A stretch of DNA of 24,621 nucleotides from contig DASTWW010000279.1 in the NCBI GenBank assembly GCA_035765755.1, positions 1 to 24,621 on the forward strand. The letters run 5' to 3'. The notes under the pieces are model-generated. The model did no database searches. It was not told the DNA's origin and worked only from the letters and a program-made list of their open reading frames with translations. Below are positions 1-7,225 of this stretch, piece by piece; position 1 is the first letter of the stretch; every line of letters begins with the position of its first letter. This DNA comes from DASSKA01 sp035765755 (lineage in GTDB: Bacteria > Actinomycetota > Actinomycetes > Propionibacteriales > Nocardioidaceae). A program made the position numbers and the translations under genes.

Positions 1-777
1 CCCGCTGCCCTGCGGCAGGCCGGTGCGGACGTGGTGGAGATCAGCGCCGAGCCGGACGGGCTGAACATCAACGACGGGTGCGGCTCGACGCACATCGAGG
101 AGCTGCAGAAGGCCGTCGTCGCGCACGGCGCGGACGTCGGGTTCGCCCTCGACGGGGACGCGGACCGCTGCATGGCCGTCGACCACGAGGGCAACGTGGT
201 CGACGGGGACCAGATCCTGGCCATCCTCGCGCTGGCCATGCGCGACGCCGGCACGCTGCGTGACGACACCGTGGTGGCCACCGTGATGAGCAACCTCGGC
301 TTCGTGCAGGCGCTGGACCGCGAGGGCGTCGCGGTGCGGCAGACCAAGGTCGGCGACCGGTACGTCCTCGAGGCGATGAAGGCCTCCGGCTACTCCCTCG
401 GCGGCGAGCAGTCCGGGCACGTGATCATGAGCGACTACGCCACGACCGGCGACGGCATCCTGACCGCGCTGCACGTGCTGTCCCGGATGACCGAGAAGCA
501 GGGCTCGCTGGCCGAGCTGGCGTCGGTGATGAGCCGGCTGCCGCAGGTGCTGGTCAACGTGCCGGACGTGGACAAGAGCCGCGCCGACCTGGACCCGGCG
601 CTCGCCGACGCCGTGGCCGAGGCGGCGGAAGAGCTCGGCGAGACGGGCCGCGTGCTGCTGCGCCCGTCCGGGACCGAGCCGCTGGTGCGGGTGATGGTGG
701 AGGCCGTCAGCGTCGAGCAGGCGCAGGCGGTCGCCGACCGGCTCGCCGACGTGGTCCGCACGCGCCTCGCCCTGTAG
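1..777 (+). CDS. glmM: Phosphoglucosamine mutase, C-terminal part (5' end outside window)
   Basis: Converts glucosamine-6-phosphate to glucosamine-1-phosphate in the cytoplasm, on the route to UDP-GlcNAc for peptidoglycan. The reading frame is open from base 1, so about 258 C-terminal residues of a roughly 450-residue family are present; the GTG at 31 is internal. Visible family motifs are the metal-binding loop DGDADR (151-168), the sugar-binding loop GEQSGH (403-420) and the phosphate-binding RPSGTEP (661-681). The catalytic phosphoserine loop would lie upstream of the window. The motif set separates GlmM from general phosphoglucomutases reasonably well, and glmS about 3 kb downstream catalyses the preceding step. 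The stop is TAG at 775-777. Confidence 0.96.
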   Translation, partial: PAALRQAGADVVEISAEPDGLNINDGCGSTHIEELQKAVVAHGADVGFALDGDADRCMAVDHEGNVVDGDQILAILALAMRDAGTLRDDTVVATVMSNLGFVQALDREGVAVRQTKVGDRYVLEAMKASGYSLGGEQSGHVIMSDYATTGDGILTALHVLSRMTEKQGSLAELASVMSRLPQVLVNVPDVDKSRADLDPALADAVAEAAEELGETGRVLLRPSGTEPLVRVMVEAVSVEQAQAVADRLADVVRTRLAL

Positions 778-808
778 AAATCCGGGTGCGGCGGGGGCCG
801 GAGGTCCG

Positions 809-814
809 TAGGGT
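809..814 (+). promoter_or_regulatory. Putative -10 box (TAGGGT) for the GNAT gene
   Basis: TAGGGT lies 8 nt before the GTG at 823. That spacing would put transcription start at or next to the start codon, giving a leaderless mRNA. No convincing -35 box is visible. The same geometry recurs before other genes in this window. Confidence 0.45.
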
Positions 815-822
815 GCCGTCCC

Positions 823-1842
823 GTGTCATCACTCGACATCCGCCGGCTGGACCCCCGCGACGACGCCGCGTTGGCCGCCTGGCATGCGACGTACCTCGCC
901 TCGAACCGGCACGGCCGGGAGGTGAGCGCGCCGTGGATGAAGGAGGAGATCCGCGCCCAGCTCACCGTGCCCAGCCCAGGCCAGCGGATGCTTGCGTTCG
1001 GCGGGTACGTCGACGGGCAGGTGGTCAGCACCGCGACGATCGAGCTCCCTCTCCAGGACAACCTGAACCTGGCCCTCATCGAGCTCGACACCCATCCTGA
1101 GAGGCGCCACCGCGGCTACGGGAGCGCCATGCTCGCCCACCTCGAGGCGGTCGCCCGGGAGCACGACCGCAACACGCTGGTGACCGAGACCGCCACGCCG
1201 TACGACGGACCGCCTGACGGCGCCGGCCACCCGAACGTGGAGTTCCTGGTGCACCGGGGCTTCACCTTCGCCATCGGCGACGTGATGCGGGTGCTGGACC
1301 TGCCGGCCGACGAGACACTGCTGCAGCGGCTCGCCGACGAGGCGGCGGCCCACCATGCCGGCTACCAGATCCGGCAGTTCCTCGACCGGGTGCCCGACGA
1401 GCTGGTCGACTCGTTCGGCAGGCTCATCGGCCAGCTGAACACCGAGGCGCCTCAGGGCGAGCTGACCATCGAGCAGGAGGTCTTCGACGAGGCCCGGATC
1501 CGCGCGGACGAGGAGGTGTTCCGAGCCTCCGGCCGGTCGAAGTACACCACCGTCGCGGTCCGCGACGGCGAGGTCGCCGCCTACTCCGAGCTGGTGGTGC
1601 CCGCCCACGACCCGGGTCGGGTCTACCAGTGGGGCACGCTGGCCGGCCGGGCGCACCGGGGGCACCGGCTGGGGCTGGCCACCAAGGCTCGCAACCTGCT
1701 GTGGCTGCAGCAGGAGCAGCCCGACGCGCGGCTGCTGATGACCTACAACGCCGAGGTGAACGCGCCCATGATCGCGGTCAACGAGGCGCTCGGGTTCCGC
1801 CCGGTGGAGCGGCTCGGGGAGTTCCAGAAGAAGCTGTCCTAG
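823..1842 (+). CDS. Tandem-domain GNAT family N-acetyltransferase
   Basis: A 339-residue protein with two GNAT folds in tandem. The N-terminal one carries an acetyl-CoA pyrophosphate-loop motif RRHRGYG at residues 94-100. The C-terminal one carries a similar RGHRLGLA stretch near 279-286 and the typical ending NEALGFRP near 320-327. Two-domain actinobacterial GNATs include mycothiol synthase (MshD), but I cannot recognise MshD-specific residues, so the substrate is unknown and the protein should be called only an acetyltransferase. The GTG at 823 is chosen because the homology begins there and a TAGGGT box sits 8 nt upstream. Its TAG stop shares the tetranucleotide CTAG with the stop of the convergent DUF389 gene. 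Confidence 0.88.
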   Translation: MSSLDIRRLDPRDDAALAAWHATYLASNRHGREVSAPWMKEEIRAQLTVPSPGQRMLAFGGYVDGQVVSTATIELPLQDNLNLALIELDTHPERRHRGYGSAMLAHLEAVAREHDRNTLVTETATPYDGPPDGAGHPNVEFLVHRGFTFAIGDVMRVLDLPADETLLQRLADEAAAHHAGYQIRQFLDRVPDELVDSFGRLIGQLNTEAPQGELTIEQEVFDEARIRADEEVFRASGRSKYTTVAVRDGEVAAYSELVVPAHDPGRVYQWGTLAGRAHRGHRLGLATKARNLLWLQQEQPDARLLMTYNAEVNAPMIAVNEALGFRPVERLGEFQKKLS

Positions 1843-2789
1843 AGAGGGGTCCGGTGGGTGCGCGCCCGCCGGGTCGCCGGCACCCGACGCCACACCAGCT
1901 TGAGCACGAGCAGCGTGAACGTGCCGGCCACCACGATGCCGGCCAGGTTGGTGAGCAGCTGGACCAGCGCCGGCAGCACCTCCGACCAGACCCCGCTGCC
2001 CAGGGCGAGCGCGATGGTGCCGACCGCGGGAACCGTGGTCACGGAGATGAACACGCCCACCAGGGCGGTGGACTTGGCGGTGGTCAGGGACAAGGTGCCG
2101 GCAACCCCGGCCAACAGGGCGATGCCCAGCGACCAGATGTTCGGCTCGACGATGAAGCTGGTCTGCGGACCGTTGGTCACCCCCGCCCGGGAGTAGAACC
2201 CGAGCTCGTAGCCGACGAACCAGATCGGCGTCGCGACCACGACGGCGACCCCGAACCCCACCGTCAGGCTGGCCAGCGACTTCGTCACCAGGGACAGCCG
2301 GGGCCGGGTGAGCGCCACGCAGATCGCGGCGAGCGGTGAGAACTCCGGGGAGACCACCATGGCGCCGATGATCAGGATCGGCTGGTCCAGCAGCCGCCCG
2401 ACGCCCGCGATCAGGGTGGCCAGCGTCAGGAACGCGACGAACGCGAAGGACAGCCGGCTGTCGGTGCGCACCCGGTTCTCCAGCAGGTCCCACACCAGGC
2501 TGTCCTCGGGCAGTCCCGGGGCAGCGGCCTCGACGGCGTCGGCCGCGTCGGAGAACACCGTCTCCTGCTCCGCGACGGTGATGGACCCGGTGTGGTGCAG
2601 GCCCATCCCGCGCAGCCGGCCGAGCAGCCGGTCGGCGCCCTCGCGGGCCACGTCCGCCTCCACGTGCGTGCCCGCGGGCTTGGTGTAGCCGCCCGGCAGC
2701 ACGGCCACGTTGGTGGCGGCCGGGTCGTCGCACAGCAGCGCCACCACCGCGTCCTCGAGGTCGGCCGGCACCCGCAGGCTCAGATGCAT
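1839..2789 (-). CDS. DUF389 family integral membrane protein
   Basis: A 316-residue protein of the poorly characterised DUF389 hydrophobic family. Residues 1-110 form a soluble N-terminal domain beginning MHLSLRVP. About six hydrophobic segments follow, near residues 113-133, 136-160, 172-198, 218-236, 240-263 and 270-300, with a basic C-terminal tail. The sequence QPILIIGAMVVSPEFSPL (137-153) matches the usual first conserved membrane segment of the family. The ATG at 2789 is chosen over an upstream start in the same frame, which would run into coaA and add unrelated sequence. The gene lies 22 nt after the coaA stop on the same strand and is probably co-transcribed. Its molecular function is not established. 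Confidence 0.88.
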   Translation of the reverse strand: MHLSLRVPADLEDAVVALLCDDPAATNVAVLPGGYTKPAGTHVEADVAREGADRLLGRLRGMGLHHTGSITVAEQETVFSDAADAVEAAAPGLPEDSLVWDLLENRVRTDSRLSFAFVAFLTLATLIAGVGRLLDQPILIIGAMVVSPEFSPLAAICVALTRPRLSLVTKSLASLTVGFGVAVVVATPIWFVGYELGFYSRAGVTNGPQTSFIVEPNIWSLGIALLAGVAGTLSLTTAKSTALVGVFISVTTVPAVGTIALALGSGVWSEVLPALVQLLTNLAGIVVAGTFTLLVLKLVWRRVPATRRARTHRTPL

Positions 2790-2811
2790 CACCCGAGAGA
2801 GTCTGTCAGCC

Positions 2812-3777
2812 CTACAGCTTCCTGAGGCGGACGTACCGGACGGAGTGGTCGGCGTCCTTGCGCAGCACCAGGGCGGCCCGCCCACGGGTCGGCTGCACGT
2901 TCTGCTTGAGGTTGGGGCCGTTGATGGCGTCCCAGATCCGGTGCGCCTCGGCGACCGCCTCCTCCTCGGTGAGGCTGGCGTAGCGGAAGAAGTACGACGC
3001 GGGGTCGCGGAACGCGGTCTCGCGGAGCCGAAGGAACCGCTCGGTGTACCAGCGGCGGATGTCGGCGGTCGCCGCGTCGACGTACACGCTGAAGTCGAAG
3101 AAGTCGCTGATCGCCAGCCCGGTCCGGCCGTCGGAGCGCACCCGCGCAGGGTGCAGCACGTTGAGCCCCTCGATGATCACGATGTCCGGGCTGCGCACCA
3201 CGACCTTGTTGTCCGGCACCACGTCGTAGGTCAGGTGCGAGTACGTCGGAGCCTCCACCTCTTCCTTGCCGGACTTGATGTCCATCACGAACCGCAGCAG
3301 CGCCTTGCGGTCGTAGGACTCCGGGAACCCCTTGCGCTCCAGCAGGCCACGGCGGGCCAGCTCCGCGTTCGGGTACAGGAACCCGTCGGTGGTGACCAGG
3401 GCCACGGCGGGGTGCGCCGGCCAGTGCGCGAGCAGCTGCTGCAGCAGCCTGGCGGTGGTCGACTTGCCGACCGCCACCGAGCCGGCCAGCCCGATCACGA
3501 ACGGGGTGCGCGGCGGCTGCGGCCGGCCCAGGAACGCCTCCTGCGCCCGGTGCAGCGTGCCGGCGCTCTCGACGTACAGGCTGAGCAGCCTGGACAGCGG
3601 CAGGTACACCTGCCGCACCTCGTCGAGGTCAAGCTGCTCGCCGAGGCCCCGCAGCCGCTCGATCTCGTCGGCGCTGAGCGGCTGCTCGGTGGCCACGCCG
3701 AGCTCCGCCCAGGCGGCGCGGTCCAGCTCGACGTACGGCGAGCGGTCACCGTTCCCCGGGGCGGTGGCAGGGCACAT
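2812..3777 (-). CDS. coaA: Type I pantothenate kinase
   Basis: Phosphorylates pantothenate with ATP, the first committed step of coenzyme A synthesis, in the cytoplasm. The P-loop GSVAVGKST lies near residues 99-107 counted from the ATG at 3777. It is followed by TTDGFLYPN, SGKEEVEAPTYSHLTYD and VIIEGLNVL, all typical of bacterial CoaA, and the protein ends YVRLRKL as the family does. Length is about 321 residues, close to the family norm. An in-frame ATG at 3786 adds only three residues. I prefer 3777 because GACAAT sits 7 nt before it, a possible leaderless promoter. The gene is divergent from glmS across about 78 bp and leads into the DUF389 gene. Confidence 0.95.
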   Translation of the reverse strand: MCPATAPGNGDRSPYVELDRAAWAELGVATEQPLSADEIERLRGLGEQLDLDEVRQVYLPLSRLLSLYVESAGTLHRAQEAFLGRPQPPRTPFVIGLAGSVAVGKSTTARLLQQLLAHWPAHPAVALVTTDGFLYPNAELARRGLLERKGFPESYDRKALLRFVMDIKSGKEEVEAPTYSHLTYDVVPDNKVVVRSPDIVIIEGLNVLHPARVRSDGRTGLAISDFFDFSVYVDAATADIRRWYTERFLRLRETAFRDPASYFFRYASLTEEEAVAEAHRIWDAINGPNLKQNVQPTRGRAALVLRKDADHSVRYVRLRKL

Positions 3778-3784
3778 GCGCGGC

Positions 3785-3790
3785 ATTGTC
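3785..3790 (-). promoter_or_regulatory. Possible -10 box (GACAAT) for coaA
   Basis: On the minus strand GACAAT is followed by 7 nt and then the ATG at 3777. It keeps the A2 and T6 of the actinobacterial -10 consensus but lacks the first T. No -35 box is evident. Confidence 0.3.
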
Positions 3791-3842
3791 CCGCATCCGC
3801 CCGGTACGGCGTCTGACCGGCCCGTCGCGAGGCAGCCGCCGG

Positions 3843-3848
3843 TAGAGT
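3843..3848 (+). promoter_or_regulatory. Putative -10 box (TAGAGT) for glmS
   Basis: TAGAGT is separated by 7 nt from the glmS ATG at 3856, predicting a leaderless transcript. No Shine-Dalgarno sequence is seen in the intervening bases, which supports that reading. The short leader leaves no room for a glmS-type ribozyme. Confidence 0.45.
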
Positions 3849-3855
3849 TCGCGGC

Positions 3856-5700
3856 ATGTGCGGAATCGTGGGGTACGTCGGTCCCCGGCAGGCCCAGGGC
3901 ATCGTCGTGGAGGGACTACGCCGGATGGAGTACCGCGGGTACGACTCCGCCGGCATCGCCCTGATCCACGACGGCACGATCAGCTGCCAGAAGCGGGCCG
4001 GGAAGCTCGGGAACCTGGACAAGGCGCTGGCGGACACCGCGATGCCGGAGGCGACAACCGGCATCGGCCACACCCGCTGGGCGACCCACGGCGCACCCAC
4101 CGACCGCAACGCGCACCCGCACCTCGGCGGCCGCGGCCGGGTGGCGCTGGTGCACAACGGGATCATCGAGAACTTCGGTGGGCTGCGGGCCCGGCTGGAG
4201 GCCGCCGGCCACGAGCTCCAGTCGGAGACCGACACCGAGGTCGCCGCGCATCTGCTGGAGGTGGCTCTGGAGGAGGGCGCCGACCTGACCGGGGCCATGC
4301 AGCAGGTCTGCACGCAGCTCGACGGGGCGTTCACGCTGGTCGCGGTGGACGCCCAGGAGCCGGACCGGGTGGTGGCCGCGCGGCGGAACTCGCCGCTGGT
4401 GGTCGGGCTCGGCGACGGGGAGAACTTCGTGGCCTCCGACGTGGCCGCGTTCATCGAGCACACCCGCGACGCCCTGGAGCTCGGCCAGGACCAGGTGGTC
4501 ACCATCACCGCCTCGACCGTGGCGGTCACCGACTTCGACGGCCGGCCCGCCGAGGGCCGCCCCTACCACGTCGACTGGGACCTGTCCGCCGCCGAGAAGG
4601 GCGGCTACGACTGGTTCATGCGCAAGGAGATCCACGAGCAGCCGCGCGCGGTCTCCGACTCCATGCTGGGCCGGCACGATGCGAGCGGCATGCTCCAGCT
4701 CGACGAGCTGCGACTGTCCGAGGACGAGCTGCGCGACGTCGACAAGATCATCGTGGTCGCCTGCGGCACCGCGTTCTACGCCGGCCTGGTCGCGAAGTAC
4801 GCCATCGAGCACTGGACCCGGATCCCCTGCGAGGTGGAGCTCGCCCACGAGTTCCGCTACCGCGACCCGATCCTGACCCGGGACACGCTGGTGGTCGCGG
4901 TCAGCCAGTCCGGGGAGACCGCGGACACGCTGATGGCGATCCGGCACGCCCGCGAGCAGCGCGCCAAGGTGCTGGCGATCTGCAACACCAACGGCTCCAC
5001 GATCCCGCGGGAGTCCGACGCGGTGATCTACACCCACGCGGGGCCGGAGATCGGGGTGGCCTCCACCAAGGGGTTCATGACCCAGCTGGTCGCCTGCTAC
5101 CTGCTCGGGCTCTACCTCGCGCAGGTGCGGGGCACGAAGTTCGGCGACGAGATCGCCGCGATCGTGCGGGAGCTGGCCGGCATGCCCGGCTGCATCCAGC
5201 GGATGCTCGACGACGCCGAGCCGGTGCGCGCGCTGGCCCGCGAGCTCGCCGACGCCCGGTCGGTGCTGTTCCTGGGGCGCCACGCCGGCTACCCGGTCGC
5301 GCTCGAGGGCGCGCTGAAGCTGAAGGAGCTGGCCTACATCCACGCCGAGGGGTTCGCGGCCGGCGAGCTCAAGCACGGTCCGATCGCGCTGGTCGAGGAC
5401 CGGCTCCCGGTGTTCTGCGTCGTACCTCCCCAGGGCCGGGACTTCCTGCACGACAAGATGATCAGCGGCATCCAAGAGGTCCGGGCCCGCGGCGGGCGCA
5501 CCATCGTGCTGGCCGAGGAGGACGACGACGAGGTGACGCCGTACGCCGACACCATCATCCGGCTGCCGAAGGTGTCCACGCTGCTGCAGCCGATGGTCGC
5601 CGTCGTGCCGCTGCAGCTGTTCGCCTGCGAGCTGGCCACCGCGAAGGGCCACGACGTGGACCAGCCCCGGAACCTGGCCAAGTCCGTCACCGTCGAGTAG
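3856..5700 (+). CDS. glmS: Glutamine--fructose-6-phosphate aminotransferase (isomerizing)
   Basis: Makes glucosamine-6-phosphate from fructose-6-phosphate and glutamine, the entry to amino-sugar and peptidoglycan synthesis. The 614 residues match the full family length. The N-terminal class II glutaminase domain starts MCGIVGYVG, so Cys2 becomes the N-terminal nucleophile after Met removal, which fixes the start at 3856. HTRWATHG is at residues 72-79. Two SIS sugar-isomerase domains follow, with CGT at 303-305, SQSGET at 350-355 and later ASTKGF. The C-terminus is LAKSVTVE, the conserved ending that closes the active site. The acpS gene starts 3 nt after the TAG stop, so they are probably one operon. 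Confidence 0.98.
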   Translation: MCGIVGYVGPRQAQGIVVEGLRRMEYRGYDSAGIALIHDGTISCQKRAGKLGNLDKALADTAMPEATTGIGHTRWATHGAPTDRNAHPHLGGRGRVALVHNGIIENFGGLRARLEAAGHELQSETDTEVAAHLLEVALEEGADLTGAMQQVCTQLDGAFTLVAVDAQEPDRVVAARRNSPLVVGLGDGENFVASDVAAFIEHTRDALELGQDQVVTITASTVAVTDFDGRPAEGRPYHVDWDLSAAEKGGYDWFMRKEIHEQPRAVSDSMLGRHDASGMLQLDELRLSEDELRDVDKIIVVACGTAFYAGLVAKYAIEHWTRIPCEVELAHEFRYRDPILTRDTLVVAVSQSGETADTLMAIRHAREQRAKVLAICNTNGSTIPRESDAVIYTHAGPEIGVASTKGFMTQLVACYLLGLYLAQVRGTKFGDEIAAIVRELAGMPGCIQRMLDDAEPVRALARELADARSVLFLGRHAGYPVALEGALKLKELAYIHAEGFAAGELKHGPIALVEDRLPVFCVVPPQGRDFLHDKMISGIQEVRARGGRTIVLAEEDDDEVTPYADTIIRLPKVSTLLQPMVAVVPLQLFACELATAKGHDVDQPRNLAKSVTVE

Positions 5701-5703
5701 CCG

Positions 5704-6054
5704 ATGATCGTCGGGGTGGGCATCGACGTGGTCGACGTGGACAGGTTCGCCGGCGCCCTGGCGCGCACCCCGCGGCTGCGGACCCGGTTGTTCACCGCCG
5801 GGGAGCGGGACCGGCCGCTCGCGTCGTTGGCGGCCCGGTTCGCAGCGAAGGAGGCGCTCGCCAAGGCGCTCGGGGCGCCCGCCGGGATGGAGTGGTCCGA
5901 CGCCGAGGTGGTCAGCGAGGACTCCGGCCGGCCGCAGTTCGAGATCCGGGGCACCGTGCAGTCGCGCGCCGATGAGCTCGGGGTGAAGAGCGTGCACGTG
6001 TCGCTGTCCCACGACGCCGGCATCGCCTCGGCGGTGGTGGTGCTGGAGAGCTGA
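5704..6054 (+). CDS. acpS: Holo-[acyl-carrier-protein] synthase
   Basis: Transfers 4'-phosphopantetheine from CoA to the serine of apo acyl-carrier protein. The 116-residue length is normal for AcpS. GIDVVDVDRF (residues 6-15) contains the magnesium-binding Asp8, and RFAAKEALAKALG (45-57) contains the second metal ligand Glu50 and the catalytic Lys region. The C-terminal half has the usual VSLSHD segment. The ATG at 5704 begins 3 nt after the glmS stop, and the next gene begins 3 nt after this stop, so translation is probably coupled through the three genes. coaA, which begins CoA synthesis, lies just upstream on the other strand. Confidence 0.96.
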   Translation: MIVGVGIDVVDVDRFAGALARTPRLRTRLFTAGERDRPLASLAARFAAKEALAKALGAPAGMEWSDAEVVSEDSGRPQFEIRGTVQSRADELGVKSVHVSLSHDAGIASAVVVLES

Positions 6055-6057
6055 GCG

Positions 6058-6828
6058 GTGCGGGCGTACGACGACCTCGGCCACCCGGTCGACCTGGCCG
6101 GCCCGCCGCGCCGGGTGGTCTCCCTGGTCCCGTCGCTGACCGAGACGCTCGCGGTGACCTGCCCGGACCTGCTGGTCGGCGCGACCGACTGGTGCACCCA
6201 CCCCGCCGACCTCTCGGTCACGCGGGTGCGCGGCACGAAGAACCCCGACCGGCGGGCCATCGAGGTGATCGACCCGGACCTGGTGGTGGCCAACAAGGAG
6301 GAGAACCGCGAGCTCGACGTCCGGCGGCTGCGGGAGTCCGGTGTGCCCGTGTGGGTCACCGACATCGGCTCCGTCCCGGGCGCGCTGGACTCCCTCGAGC
6401 GGCTGCTCGGCTTCCTGGGACAGGCGACTCCTTGCTGGCTCACCGACGCCCGCTCGCTGTGGGCCGATCCGCTGCCGCCGCCTCGGGCCCGGGTCGCGGT
6501 GCCGATCTGGCGGGACCCGTGGATGGTGGTCGGCGGCGGCACGTTCGCCGACGACGTCGTCCGACGCCTCGGGCTGGCCAACGTGTTCGCCGGCACCGGC
6601 CGCTACCCGGCTGTCGCCCTCGCCGACATCGACCGGGAGGACGTGGACCTGGTGCTGCTGCCCGACGAGCCCTACGCGTTCACCGCCGACGACGGACCCG
6701 AGGCCTTCCGGAGAACCAGGACTGTCCTGGTGAGCGGGCGGCTGCTGACCTGGTACGGCCCGTCGCTCATCGAGGCCCACCGCGTGCTGACCGACTTGTC
6801 ACGAGGTCACCCGCCTGCAGCCGGGTGA
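6058..6828 (+). CDS. BtuF/TroA-like helical-backbone metal receptor domain protein, no signal peptide
   Basis: A 256-residue protein resembling periplasmic-binding-protein class III folds (BtuF, FhuD). RVVSLVPSLTETL at residues 19-31 is the typical opening of the first lobe, GTKNPD follows near 58-63, and the second lobe has VVGGGTFADDVVRRLGLANVF near 158-178. Relatives bind cobalamin, haem or iron-siderophores for ABC import. This one starts directly at the domain, with no signal peptide or lipobox, only 3 nt after acpS, and no permease or ATPase gene is nearby. It therefore probably acts in the cytoplasm, with unknown ligand. The GTG at 6058 is the first plausible start. Its last codons and TGA stop lie inside a strong hairpin. 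Confidence 0.8.
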   Translation: MRAYDDLGHPVDLAGPPRRVVSLVPSLTETLAVTCPDLLVGATDWCTHPADLSVTRVRGTKNPDRRAIEVIDPDLVVANKEENRELDVRRLRESGVPVWVTDIGSVPGALDSLERLLGFLGQATPCWLTDARSLWADPLPPPRARVAVPIWRDPWMVVGGGTFADDVVRRLGLANVFAGTGRYPAVALADIDREDVDLVLLPDEPYAFTADDGPEAFRRTRTVLVSGRLLTWYGPSLIEAHRVLTDLSRGHPPAAG

Positions 6829-6842
6829 CCTGGTGACAAGTC
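6793..6842. terminator. Long bidirectional hairpin between convergent genes
   Basis: Arms 6793-6813 and 6822-6842 are complementary at 20 of 21 positions, around an 8-nt loop (cctgcagc). The single mismatch is at 6803/6832. The hairpin contains the last coding bases and stop of the preceding plus-strand gene and ends 16 nt before the stop of the minus-strand DksA-like gene. No T-run follows on either side, as is common for actinobacterial terminators. Its symmetry lets it serve both strands. Confidence 0.75.
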
Positions 6843-6858
6843 GGCGATGGTGTCCGCG

Positions 6859-7179
6859 TCAGCTGTGCTGGACGCACCGGGTCGCCCAGGGACGGACCTC
6901 GAGCCGTTCCTCAGGGATCGGTTCACCGCAGGTCTCGCACAGGCCGTAGCTGCCCTCGCTCACCCGTTGCCGCGCCCGCCGTACCTCTTCCAGCAGCTCG
7001 AGCAGGTGCTGGTGCGCGGAGACCGCGGCGAGACGATCGACCGCCATCGAGGTCCCCTCGCCGACCCGCTTGCCGAACGAGATCGAGCCGACCTCGCCGG
7101 AGGATCGGGTCAGCTCGGCGAGCTCGGCCAGGAGCCGGTCCTCTCGTTCGGCCAGGAGGCCATCGACGTCGGGGTTCAC
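6859..7179 (-). CDS. TraR/DksA-type C4-like zinc-finger protein
   Basis: A 106-residue acidic protein with a helical, coiled-coil-like N-terminal region (residues about 5-75) and a C-terminal zinc finger YGLCETCGEPIPEERLEV followed by RCVQHS. The ligand pattern is C-x2-C-x17-C-x2-H, so the fourth cysteine of the classical DksA/TraR finger is a histidine, still a possible zinc ligand. Family members bind the RNA polymerase secondary channel, but short actinobacterial versions are mostly uncharacterised. The GTG at 7179 is chosen because a TACCCT box lies 6 nt upstream. Longer in-frame starts up to 7242 would overlap the divergent nnr gene. Homology is clear at the finger; the regulatory role is inference. 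Confidence 0.85.
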   Translation of the reverse strand: MNPDVDGLLAEREDRLLAELAELTRSSGEVGSISFGKRVGEGTSMAVDRLAAVSAHQHLLELLEEVRRARQRVSEGSYGLCETCGEPIPEERLEVRPWATRCVQHS

Positions 7180-7185
7180 CCTTCC

Positions 7186-7191
7186 AGGGTA
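7186..7191 (-). promoter_or_regulatory. Putative -10 box (TACCCT) for the DksA-like gene
   Basis: On the minus strand TACCCT is followed by GGAAGG and then the GTG at 7179. This geometry fits leaderless transcription, although GGAAGG could instead be a very close ribosome site. Confidence 0.35.
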
Positions 7192-7211
7192 GGGCGAGGA
7201 CGGCGGCTCGC

Positions 7212-7217
7212 TAGGCT
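7212..7217 (+). promoter_or_regulatory. Putative -10 box (TAGGCT) for nnr
   Basis: TAGGCT lies 8 nt before the ATG at 7226, predicting a leaderless transcript. It sits about 20 bp from the oppositely oriented TACCCT box of the DksA-like gene, so the two divergent promoters nearly abut. Confidence 0.45.
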
Positions 7218-7225
7218 GCGGAAGC

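Noticed and set aside
2790..2885. N-terminal extension of the DUF389 protein
   Set aside because: The added residues would overlap the end of coaA and look unlike the family; the ATG at 2789 starts the conserved domain.
3787..3855. A glmS ribozyme or other riboswitch before glmS
   Set aside because: The gap to the divergent gene is under 80 bp and a -10 box sits 7 nt before the start, leaving no space for a structured leader.
3916..6780. A 954-residue open frame on the minus strand, opposite glmS, acpS and the BtuF-like gene
   Set aside because: It is a shadow caused by G/C-ending codons of the true plus-strand genes; its composition is Arg/Gly/Val/His-rich with no domain, while the opposite strand holds conserved enzymes.
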